The position numbers and the translations under genes are program-made. The notes under the pieces were generated by a model. That model ran no database searches. It was not told the DNA's origin and was given only the letters and a program-made list of their open reading frames with translations. This document shows, piece after piece, positions 1-6,325 of a DNA stretch of 9,019 nt (position 1 is the first letter of the stretch; the number at the start of each line of letters is the position of its first letter). The stretch is from UBA6115 sp964534515 (GTDB lineage Bacteria > Bacillota > Clostridia > Christensenellales > Aristaeellaceae): positions 1-9,019 of the forward strand of contig CAZHPW010000093.1 of assembly GCA_964534515.1 (NCBI GenBank), written 5' to 3'.

Positions 1-52
1 AGCGTGTTGCTTGATTGCTTGGCAGCGTAAAGGGCTGTTATTCAGGGGACAC

Positions 53-77
53 TATGTTACAATGTTGGGGAGGTGAG
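53..77 (+). promoter_or_regulatory. possible extended -10 promoter and perfect Shine-Dalgarno of polA
   Basis: TGTTACAAT (55-63) fits the extended -10 pattern TGnTATAAT with one mismatch. No convincing -35 stands at the right distance (CTGTTA at 35-40 matches three of six). GGAGGTGA (69-76) is fully complementary to the 3' end of 16S rRNA and sits 4 nt before the ATG at 81, so it decides the polA start. The weakness of the promoter call is that its expected start of transcription, near base 70, would fall inside the ribosome binding site. The true promoter may therefore lie further upstream, outside the window. The ribosome binding site is secure; the promoter is tentative. Bases 1-52 show no feature I can support. 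Confidence 0.35.
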
Positions 78-80
78 AAC

Positions 81-2639
81 ATGAGAGAAACCTGTATTTT
101 GGTGGATGGCCACAGCCTGATGTACCGGGCGTTTTTCGCCTTGCCAGACATGGACGCCAACGGCATTCCCACCAACGCCGTGCATGGCTTTATGAGCATG
201 CTGATGAAGGCATTTGAAGATATCAGGCCGCAGTATTGTGTGGTCTTGTTTGATGAGCATGGGCCGGTTTTCCGCCATGAGGCGTACAAGGAGTACAAGG
301 AAGGCCGCGCGCCAATGCCGGACAACCTCATCCCCCAGTTTGATGTCATCAAGGAAGTGCTGCTTTCTATGGGCATTGGGGTGATGAGCCTGCCCGGGTA
401 TGAGGCTGATGACCTCATCGGCACCCTGTCGCTGCAGACCAAGCAAAAAGGCATCCGCGCCCTGATATTAACCGGTGACAAGGATGACCTGCAACTGGTG
501 GATGACGATGTGCAAGTTCTGTTCACCAAAAAGGGCATTTCAGAGACCGTCATCTATGACCCGGCAGGCGTCAAAGACGCCTTTGGCATCACGCCGGAGC
601 AGGTGGCCGACTGGAAAGGCCTGATGGGCGACCCCAGCGACAACATCCCCGGCGTGCCCGGCGTGGGAGAGAAAACCGCGGTCAAACTGTTGCAGGAATA
701 CGGCACCATGGACAAGGTGCTGGAGAACGCCGACAACATCAAGGGCAAACTGGGCGAGCGCCTGCGGGAGCACAAGGACTTGGCCGTCATGAGCCGAGAA
801 CTGGCCACCATCAAGCGCGACCTGAATGTGAACCTGAGCCTTAGGGACGCGACGCTGGACAAACTGCACGACGGCATCCCCACAATGAAAAAATTCCAGC
901 TAAACACCGCGTCTGAGCGCGTGCGCAGGTTTATGGGCCAAAGCGCCGTTGAAGCGGCCAATGACGAGGAAGCGCCGCAGACCGACTGGGTGAGTTTAGA
1001 CAGCAAGGACGCCATTACACGCTTTTTAAGCCCCGAACCCAAGGCGCCCGTCGCCGTGTTCGCGACGGACGAGGAAGTGTCCCTGATGAAGGACAAGGGC
1101 GAGGGCGCCCAGGTTAGCATCGCCCCAAGCCAACAGAGCCTGTTTGACACGGCGCAGGGCCTGCAAAGCGATGAAGCGCTCAGGACCGCGCTGCCGCACC
1201 TGAAAAACGGCCTGGTCGCCCACCACGCCAAGCAGTTGTTCCACCTGATGAAGCTTGAGAAGGCGGAAGACGCCAACCTGGTTTTTGACACCATGGTGGG
1301 CGCTTACCTGCTCAACTCCCAGGAAAAATCCTACGCGCTGCAAAACTTCGCCAAGCGTGACGCTTCAGGCGTCATGGAATTGTACAAAAAGCAAAAGGAG
1401 CAGCTGAAGGAAACGGGCATGACGGAGCTCTTTGAATCAATTGAGCTGCCGCTGACCAAGGTGCTTTATGACATGGAAGTGCTGGGCTTTCAGGTGGACG
1501 GCCAGGTGCTGAGCCGCCTGGGGGCTGACTTCACCCAGAAAACCGAAGCGCTGCGCGAAAAAATCTATGAATTGACCGGGGAGAGCGGCTTTAACCTCAA
1601 CAGCCCCGCGCAGCTGGGCAAGGTGCTCTTTGAGACCCTGGGCCTGCCCACCCAGCGCAAGACCAAGTCCGGCTACAGCACGGACGCCGAGGCGCTGGAG
1701 GCCATCGCGCCCCTGCACCCCGCCATCCCCCTCATTTTGGACTACCGCCAGGTGAGCAAACTGAACTCCACCTACATTGACGCCTTGATTCGAAAGATGG
1801 ACAGCGATGGCCGCATCCACTCCACCTTTGACCAGGTGGGAACGGCCACCGGGCGCATCTCCTCCAACGAGCCTAACCTGCAAAACATCCCCGTTCGCAC
1901 CGAGATGGGCCGGGACATCCGCCGCGCCTTTGTGGCCAAGCCCGGCCATGTCTTGATTGACGCGGACTATTCCCAGATTGAGCTGCGCATCCTGGCGCAC
2001 ATGAGCGGGGATGAGGCCATGTGCGACGCCTTTATCAAGGACCAGGACATCCACACCAGAACGGCCGCTGAAATCAACGGTGTGGAGCTCAGCGAAGTCA
2101 CCTCCGCCATGCGCTCTGACGCCAAGGCGGTCAACTTTGGCATCGTGTACGGCATCAGCGACTTTGGCCTGGCGAGAAATATCGGCACCTCCAGAAAACG
2201 GGCGTCTGACTTCATCAACCGCTATTTTGAGCGCTACCCCGGCGTGCGCAACTTCATGGAAAGCGCCGTGCGCCAGGGCTATGAGCAGGGCTATATCACC
2301 ACCCTTTTTGGCAGGCGCAGGCTGCTGCCGGAGCTCAAGAGCGGCAATGCCAACACCCGCAATTTCGGCGAGCGTGTCGCCATGAACACGCCCATCCAGG
2401 GCACGGCCGCTGACATCATCAAGGCCGCGATGGTCAAGGTTTACAATGAGCTCATCGCGCGCAAGTTTGAAGCCCGGCTCGTTTTAACGGTGCATGACGA
2501 ACTGATTATTGAAGCGCCGGAGAAAGAAAAAGAAGAGGTCCGCCTGCTCTTAAAGCAGGTGATGGAGAGCGTGATTGACTTGAAGGTTCCCTTAAAGTGC
2601 GACATCAAGGTCGGGTACAGCTGGTATGACACCAAATAA
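81..2639 (+). CDS. polA: DNA polymerase I (5' nuclease and polymerase; proofreading domain degenerate)
   Basis: Cytoplasmic DNA polymerase that fills repair gaps and replaces Okazaki primers. At 852 residues it is the usual size for the family. The N-terminal 5' nuclease looks intact: VDGHS with D9, FDEHGPVFRHE with D58, YEADD at 107-111, TGDKDD at 131-136, and the helix-hairpin-helix GDPSDNIPGVPGVG at 183-196. The polymerase domain is complete: motif A DYSQIE (D629), the O-helix R678/K682/F686/Y690, and motif C HDE at 805-807. Phe at the O-helix position matches the E. coli form that discriminates against dideoxynucleotides. The central 3'-5' exonuclease region keeps the fold outline (FDTMVGAYLLNS from 402) but FATDEE at 327-332 stands where the catalytic DxE should be, so proofreading is probably lost, as in several Firmicutes Pol I enzymes. 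The ATG at 81 is preferred over an in-frame TTG at 15 because of its perfect ribosome binding site and the family-typical N-terminus. It is first in the operon and overlaps coaE by 14 bp. Confidence 0.97.
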   Translation: MRETCILVDGHSLMYRAFFALPDMDANGIPTNAVHGFMSMLMKAFEDIRPQYCVVLFDEHGPVFRHEAYKEYKEGRAPMPDNLIPQFDVIKEVLLSMGIGVMSLPGYEADDLIGTLSLQTKQKGIRALILTGDKDDLQLVDDDVQVLFTKKGISETVIYDPAGVKDAFGITPEQVADWKGLMGDPSDNIPGVPGVGEKTAVKLLQEYGTMDKVLENADNIKGKLGERLREHKDLAVMSRELATIKRDLNVNLSLRDATLDKLHDGIPTMKKFQLNTASERVRRFMGQSAVEAANDEEAPQTDWVSLDSKDAITRFLSPEPKAPVAVFATDEEVSLMKDKGEGAQVSIAPSQQSLFDTAQGLQSDEALRTALPHLKNGLVAHHAKQLFHLMKLEKAEDANLVFDTMVGAYLLNSQEKSYALQNFAKRDASGVMELYKKQKEQLKETGMTELFESIELPLTKVLYDMEVLGFQVDGQVLSRLGADFTQKTEALREKIYELTGESGFNLNSPAQLGKVLFETLGLPTQRKTKSGYSTDAEALEAIAPLHPAIPLILDYRQVSKLNSTYIDALIRKMDSDGRIHSTFDQVGTATGRISSNEPNLQNIPVRTEMGRDIRRAFVAKPGHVLIDADYSQIELRILAHMSGDEAMCDAFIKDQDIHTRTAAEINGVELSEVTSAMRSDAKAVNFGIVYGISDFGLARNIGTSRKRASDFINRYFERYPGVRNFMESAVRQGYEQGYITTLFGRRRLLPELKSGNANTRNFGERVAMNTPIQGTAADIIKAAMVKVYNELIARKFEARLVLTVHDELIIEAPEKEKEEVRLLLKQVMESVIDLKVPLKCDIKVGYSWYDTK

Positions 2640-3237
2640 ACCCTACCTGATTGGCCTGACAGGCGGCATCGCCTGCGGCAAGAGCATGCTGTCAAAAGCC
2701 CTTCAGGAGCACGGCGCTGTCGTCATTGACGCGGACGCCATCTCAAGGAGCCTGACAGCAAAGGGGGGCAAAGCCCTGCCCAAAATCCGCGAGCGCTTTG
2801 GCGACCTTGTCTTTGACGGTGACACCTTAAACCGCAAGGCACTGGGTGACGCGGTCTTTGCCGATGAAAAAGCCTTAAGCGACCTCAACAGCCTGATGCA
2901 CCCCATTATTTTTGAGGAAATGAACCGGCAGATTACGCTAAACGCTGACCAACCCGCCGTCATCCTGGAAGTGCCGCTCCTATATGAGACCGGCTACGAC
3001 CGGATTTGTGACGAGGTCTGGAGCGCCTGGACGACAGAAAAAGCGCAAATGGAGCGCTTGCGGGACCGAGGGCTGTCAGATGAGGAAGCGCGCCAGCGCA
3101 TCAAGAGCCAGATGCCCGCGATGAAAAAAGCCACCCTGGCTGACCGGGTCATCATCACAACCGGTGAAAAAGCAGCCAACGCCAAGGCCGTTATCCGGCT
3201 TTGGGAGGACTGCGTGAGGAGAATCAAACGTGTCTGA
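2626..3237 (+). CDS. coaE: dephospho-CoA kinase
   Basis: Catalyses the last step of coenzyme A synthesis, ATP-dependent phosphorylation of the 3'-hydroxyl of dephospho-CoA, in the cytoplasm. The 203 residues are typical for the family. A P-loop GGIACGKS lies at 13-20, followed by VIDADAIS (D35, D37), MHP at 91-93, the VPLLYE segment at 116-121, and the lid/CoA region with Q141, R144 and R148 (QMERLRDRG), then SQM (Q162) and ADRVIITTG. The start overlaps the end of polA by 14 bp, and no good Shine-Dalgarno precedes it, so translation probably depends on ribosomes finishing polA. The polA-coaE pairing, followed by a lytic transglycosylase, is common in Clostridia. The identification rests on motif order and context and is firm. 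Confidence 0.95.
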   Translation: MTPNKPYLIGLTGGIACGKSMLSKALQEHGAVVIDADAISRSLTAKGGKALPKIRERFGDLVFDGDTLNRKALGDAVFADEKALSDLNSLMHPIIFEEMNRQITLNADQPAVILEVPLLYETGYDRICDEVWSAWTTEKAQMERLRDRGLSDEEARQRIKSQMPAMKKATLADRVIITTGEKAANAKAVIRLWEDCVRRIKRV

Positions 3238-4141
3238 ATCCCCCTGGAATGTGAAAGCGCGCAACCGGCGCGCGCCAAGAACACTCAATGCCGAAGGCGC
3301 GCAGGTAAAGCATGTGCCCCAGCACCCGCCAGCCACCGCTCAACCCAGGGCACGCCTGAAAGGCAAGCCCCTGCCTGAAAAACAGCCGAAGACCCAATTC
3401 AATGCGCAACAGGAAAAAGCGCGCGCGCCGCAGCAAAAGCCAAAAAGGCCCATCTCCACCATGTTTTTAGTGGTCGTGTCCGCCCTGGTGCTGGTGACCG
3501 CGCTGGCTGTCATCCTTTTGGCATTGAACCAGCAGAAATTGGACGGTTTAAAGGCCCAGCGCGCCGCGGAAGCCCAGCGCGTCCTGGCCCACAAGCAGGA
3601 GCACTGGAACGCCAGGGCCAATTCTGGCTACCAGAGCCTGATAGACAAGTACGCCGAGCAGTACAACTTAAACCCCTCCTTTATCTCGGCCATCATCAAA
3701 TGTGAAAGCAGCTACCGCGCGGACGCGGTGAGCTATGTCAACGCCCGGGGACTGATGCAGATTATGCCGGACACCGGCACTTGGCTGGCAGGCCGTCTCA
3801 ATGTGACAGGCTATCAACCCGACTCCCTGTTTGACCCGGAGCGCAACATTGCCTTTGGCGCGTCTTATCTGGCGTACCTAAGCGATATGTTTAACGGCTC
3901 CCCGGTCATGGTGGCGGCCGCCTACCACGCGGGCGCCAACAACGTCAAACACTGGGCGCTGGAGCGCGCCAGTGACCAGAAGACCGTGACACTGGATATG
4001 ATTCCAATGAAGGACACACGGGACTATGTGGGAAAGGTAATGGACGCTTATGCGATTTACTATGAAAAAGACCAGGGCCTTGCGCCTGTTTCTCTTGATT
4101 CTGTGCTTGATGATGCTGCCCGCCTCAGCGGAGCGAACTGA
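3230..4141 (+). CDS. membrane-anchored lytic murein transglycosylase (Slt/GH23 type)
   Basis: Predicted to cleave the MurNAc-GlcNAc bond in peptidoglycan, leaving 1,6-anhydroMurNAc ends, on the outer face of the membrane. The GTG start overlaps coaE by 8 bp and is fixed by GAGGAGA (3216-3222) 7 nt upstream. In the 303 residues, 1-76 are a basic tail rich in Pro, Gln, Lys and Arg and presumably cytoplasmic. Residues 77-99 form one membrane helix. A short helical linker with several Ala and Gln follows, and the SLT domain runs from about 134 to 280. It shows YNLNPSFISAIIKCESSY with E159 as the probable catalytic acid, GLMQIMP at 174-180, the FDPERNI segment and AAYHAGANNV at 230-239. The topology is N-in, C-out. 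The last roughly 24 residues lie beyond the domain and are read from DNA that also encodes the next protein's signal peptide. The family call is firm; the exact substrate and gene name are not determined. Confidence 0.92.
   Translation: MSESPWNVKARNRRAPRTLNAEGAQVKHVPQHPPATAQPRARLKGKPLPEKQPKTQFNAQQEKARAPQQKPKRPISTMFLVVVSALVLVTALAVILLALNQQKLDGLKAQRAAEAQRVLAHKQEHWNARANSGYQSLIDKYAEQYNLNPSFISAIIKCESSYRADAVSYVNARGLMQIMPDTGTWLAGRLNVTGYQPDSLFDPERNIAFGASYLAYLSDMFNGSPVMVAAAYHAGANNVKHWALERASDQKTVTLDMIPMKDTRDYVGKVMDAYAIYYEKDQGLAPVSLDSVLDDAARLSGAN
4062..4141 (+). other. dual-coded overlap: transglycosylase tail and solute-binding protein signal peptide
   Basis: For 80 bp the same strand is read in two frames. 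In one frame it gives the C-terminal tail of the transglycosylase, ending in tandem stops TGA TAG. In the +1 frame it gives MKKTRALRLFLLILC through the cleavage site PASA of the next protein. The T- and CTG-rich composition follows the needs of the hydrophobic signal peptide, so that frame is probably the constrained one here. An alternative in-frame ATG at 4050 would lengthen the overlap to 92 bp. Confidence 0.8.
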
Positions 4142-5615
4142 TAGCCAGAGCATCATCATCGGCATTGTTTCCTCCACAACCGCGAGGCTGAACCCCTTCC
4201 TGCCGGTTGAGCGGGAGTTTATGTCCATCACCGCCCTGGTGTATGAGCCCCTCTTAACAATTGATGATGACTACCTGCCAAAGGGTGTACTCGCTGAAAG
4301 CTGGGACAATTCCGGCAACGGCACCACCTGGACCTTTACCTTAAGGGAAGGCGTCACCTTCCATGACGGCAGCCCCTTGACCAGCGCTGACGTGGTGGCG
4401 AGCGCTGAGGAAATCCTGCGCCTGGCCAATGATGAAACGGCGGTGGACAAGGGCGCTTACTCGTCCCTGAAGTATTTTATCAACAAGATTACCGCGGTGG
4501 ATGAGCGCACGGTCAGCATCACCACCAACCGCAAGAACTACGGCTTCCTCTACGCGATGAACTTCCCCATCCTGCCGGCAGGACAGGTCCAGGCGGACGC
4601 GCCGGCCGGCTCTGGGCCTTACCGGGTGGAACAGTTCATGCCGTCTGACTACCTGTGGCTGTCGGTCAACTCCGCCTGGTGGGGCGGGAAACCCGCGATT
4701 ACCGAAATCAGCGCCATGTTCCACGCGACCAACCGGGAGTTGATTTCTAGCTATGAATACAACCGCGTGGACGCGATTGTCACCCGCTCAATGACAGCGG
4801 CGCAGTACCGCTCCGGCGTGTCCTCCCTCAACCTGTCCTACCGCACCAAACAGCTGGAAACGCTGATGATGAACCACCGCAGCTATGAACTGGCCGATGT
4901 CAAAGTGAGAAAGGCCATCAGGGCGGCCTTGAACCTGGACGGCATCATGCAAAACGCCTACATGGGCATGGCTATGCGCACGGACACCCCGCTGCCCAGC
5001 GGCACCTGGACCTACTTTGGCTCAGACACCGCCTACCGCCAGAACCTGGACCTGGCCAACCAGCTGCTGGACGAGGCCGGCTGGGTGGACAGCAACGAGG
5101 ACGGCATCAGGGACATGGTCAGGGACGGAAAAACCGTCAAGCTATCCCTGCGCTTTTACGCTTATGAGGAGCAGGACAACTCTGTGCGCGCCAATGTGGC
5201 GGCGCAGATAGCCTCCCAGCTGGCCGCGGTGGGCATTGAGGCCCGACTTGACATGATGACCTTTAAGGAGGTCAGGGAGAAACTGGAAGCCGGCAGCTTT
5301 GACCTGTGTATGGCCAGCTTCAACATGGACATGACGCCCGACCCAGGCTTCCTGCTCATTTCCGGCAATACCGGCAACTACGCCCGCTATAACTCCAAGG
5401 CGATGGACAAATTGTTCACCGAATTGCGCGCGGCGGTGACCAAGGAAGCCTATCAAAACAAGCTGTTTGAAATCCAGGCGCTGTTCACTGAGGACTGCCC
5501 CTTCCTCTGCTTAAGCTACCGCTCCGGCGCTATTTTGACCAGGCGCATGTTTACCAGAACCCGCGACATCAGAGAGCCTGAGGTATTAAAGGGCATTGAG
5601 GCGCGCGCGGAGTAA
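4062..5615 (+). CDS. exported family 5 extracellular solute-binding protein (oligopeptide/nickel type)
   Basis: Predicted periplasmic-type binding protein of the SBP_bac_5 group, which captures peptides, nickel chelates or murein peptides for ABC importers. From the ATG at 4062 it has 517 residues, normal for the family. The N-terminus is a classical signal peptide: MKKTRALR, a hydrophobic core, and a signal peptidase I site after PASA (residue 23/24). Family marks include ALVYEPLL at 58-65, WTFTLREGVTFHDGSPLTSAD at 90-110 (split here by reading), a central VRKAIRAALNLDGI segment, and the C-terminal TEDCPFLCLSYRSG. There is no lipobox: the Cys in LILC lacks the small residue required before it. 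That is unusual for a Gram-positive binding protein, and how it stays near the cell is unclear. No permease or ATPase gene is present in the window, so it looks like an orphan. No clear Shine-Dalgarno precedes 4062, which fits coupling to the overlapping upstream gene. The substrate cannot be read from sequence. Confidence 0.88.
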   Translation: MKKTRALRLFLLILCLMMLPASAERTDSQSIIIGIVSSTTARLNPFLPVEREFMSITALVYEPLLTIDDDYLPKGVLAESWDNSGNGTTWTFTLREGVTFHDGSPLTSADVVASAEEILRLANDETAVDKGAYSSLKYFINKITAVDERTVSITTNRKNYGFLYAMNFPILPAGQVQADAPAGSGPYRVEQFMPSDYLWLSVNSAWWGGKPAITEISAMFHATNRELISSYEYNRVDAIVTRSMTAAQYRSGVSSLNLSYRTKQLETLMMNHRSYELADVKVRKAIRAALNLDGIMQNAYMGMAMRTDTPLPSGTWTYFGSDTAYRQNLDLANQLLDEAGWVDSNEDGIRDMVRDGKTVKLSLRFYAYEEQDNSVRANVAAQIASQLAAVGIEARLDMMTFKEVREKLEAGSFDLCMASFNMDMTPDPGFLLISGNTGNYARYNSKAMDKLFTELRAAVTKEAYQNKLFEIQALFTEDCPFLCLSYRSGAILTRRMFTRTRDIREPEVLKGIEARAE

Positions 5616-5627
5616 AGGAGAAGCACA

Positions 5628-6224
5628 ATGGCATTTACCCAGATGAAGCCGGGCACCCTGCTCTCCCCCACGGCGGTGGTCATGGTGACCTGCGCATCAG
5701 AGCAGCACAAAGCCAATATCATTACCTTGGGCTGGGTGGGCACGGTCAATTCCAACCCGCCCATGGTCTCCATTTCCATCCGTCCGGAGCGGCTCTCACA
5801 TGAGATTGTGACGGAGTCGGGCGAGTTTGTGGTCAACCTGGTCAGCCGTGAGCTGATGAAGGCCACGGATTATTGCGGCGTGAAGTCAGGGCGGGAGATG
5901 GACAAGTTTGAAGCCTGCGCGCTGAACCCCATTCCCGTGCCCGCCATGAAATGGACCCCCGCCATCGCGGAAAGCCCGGCCTACCTGGCCTGTGCCGTGC
6001 GCAGCGTGCAGCACCTGGGCTCCCACACGATGTTCCTGGGTGAAATAATCGACATGGGCGTGCAGGACAGCCTTCTTGAGCAAAGCGGCAAGATTGATTT
6101 TGTCAAAGCGGACCTGGTCGCCTACTGCCACGGCGAATACATGGGACTTCAGAAACCGGAGGGCTTCTTTGGTTACAGCGTAGCCCGGCCTGAGGTGCTC
6201 AAGCGGCGGCTTAAACAAGAATAA
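5628..6224 (+). CDS. flavin reductase-like, FMN-binding split-barrel protein
   Basis: A 198-residue cytoplasmic protein of the flavin reductase-like domain group (DIM6/NTAB type, related to flavoredoxin). The opening LLSPTAVVMVTCAS, then ANIITLGWVGTVNSNPPMVSISIRPERLS at about 29-57 (read in parts), SGEFVVNL at 64-71 and the DYCGVKSGREMDKFE segment at 81-95 match the FMN-binding barrel pattern of this group. It would bind FMN and pass electrons from NAD(P)H or a protein partner to a flavin or other acceptor; the real partner is unknown. A strong AAAGGAGAA (5614-5622) overlaps the upstream stop codon and precedes the ATG by 5 nt. It is the last gene of the polA unit, 12 bp after the solute-binding protein and just before the SOS-like box and terminator. 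Its role beside these genes is not evident. Confidence 0.88.
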   Translation: MAFTQMKPGTLLSPTAVVMVTCASEQHKANIITLGWVGTVNSNPPMVSISIRPERLSHEIVTESGEFVVNLVSRELMKATDYCGVKSGREMDKFEACALNPIPVPAMKWTPAIAESPAYLACAVRSVQHLGSHTMFLGEIIDMGVQDSLLEQSGKIDFVKADLVAYCHGEYMGLQKPEGFFGYSVARPEVLKRRLKQE

Positions 6225-6226
6225 AG

Positions 6227-6240
6227 CGAACTTTTGTTCC
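6227..6240. promoter_or_regulatory. candidate LexA (SOS) box
   Basis: CGAACTTTTGTTCC contains a perfect GAAC-N4-GTTC inverted repeat, the core of the Gram-positive LexA/DinR operator. By eye it is the only exact GAAC-N4-GTTC in the window. It lies in the sole real intergenic region, 3 nt after the flavin reductase stop and about 45 bp upstream of the -10 serving rimO-pgsA-recA. The inner TTTT and the last base differ from the fuller B. subtilis consensus (CGAACRNRYGTTYG), and the box sits upstream of the promoter rather than on it. The alternative is that it is simply part of the terminator region, as a 4-bp hairpin before a T run. Confidence 0.5.
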
Positions 6241-6246
6241 CTTTTT

Positions 6247-6280
6247 AGCCCCGAAAGCCTTGTATCGGGGCTTTGTTCTA
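6247..6280 (+). terminator. intrinsic terminator of the polA unit
   Basis: AGCCCCGA (6247-6254) pairs perfectly with TCGGGGCT (6265-6272) around a 10-base loop, giving an 8-bp GC-rich stem followed by the T-rich run TTTGTTCT. It stands 22 bp after the flavin reductase stop and would end the polA-to-flavin-reductase transcript. The right arm runs into the promoter for rimO. The T run is interrupted, so some read-through into rimO is possible. Confidence 0.75.
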
Positions 6281-6289
6281 TGGTAAAAT
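6260..6289 (+). promoter_or_regulatory. extended -10 promoter of rimO-pgsA-recA
   Basis: TGGTAAAAT (6281-6289) is an extended -10 with TG one base upstream of TAAAAT, a one-mismatch -10 hexamer. TTGTAT (6260-6265) is a weak -35 (three of six) 18 bp upstream, inside the terminator hairpin. Transcription would begin near 6296, giving a leader of about 30 nt before the GTG of rimO. The position directly after a terminator and before a new gene cluster supports the call. Confidence 0.65.
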
Positions 6290-6325
6290 AAGACAGTTTT
6301 TGATTGGAAGGAACAAGTAGACTCA

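Noticed and set aside
2..76. A frame open from the window edge to a TGA at 74-76, as a possible end of an upstream gene
   Set aside because: Only 24 codons are visible, chance openness is likely, and the composition looks like a leader region. It cannot be judged without upstream sequence.
15..80. An in-frame TTG start extending polA by 22 residues
   Set aside because: The extension has no family-like sequence, and the ATG at 81 has a perfect GGAGGTGA and the canonical Pol I N-terminus.
554..1294. Long antisense reading frame opposite polA (246 codons)
   Set aside because: Shadow of a GC-rich gene; Ser/Arg-rich translation with no recognisable motif, opposite a clearly conserved protein.
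1437..2054. Antisense reading frame opposite the polymerase domain (205 codons)
   Set aside because: Val/Gln/Gly/His-rich shadow typical of the complement of a biased coding frame; no motif and no start signal seen.
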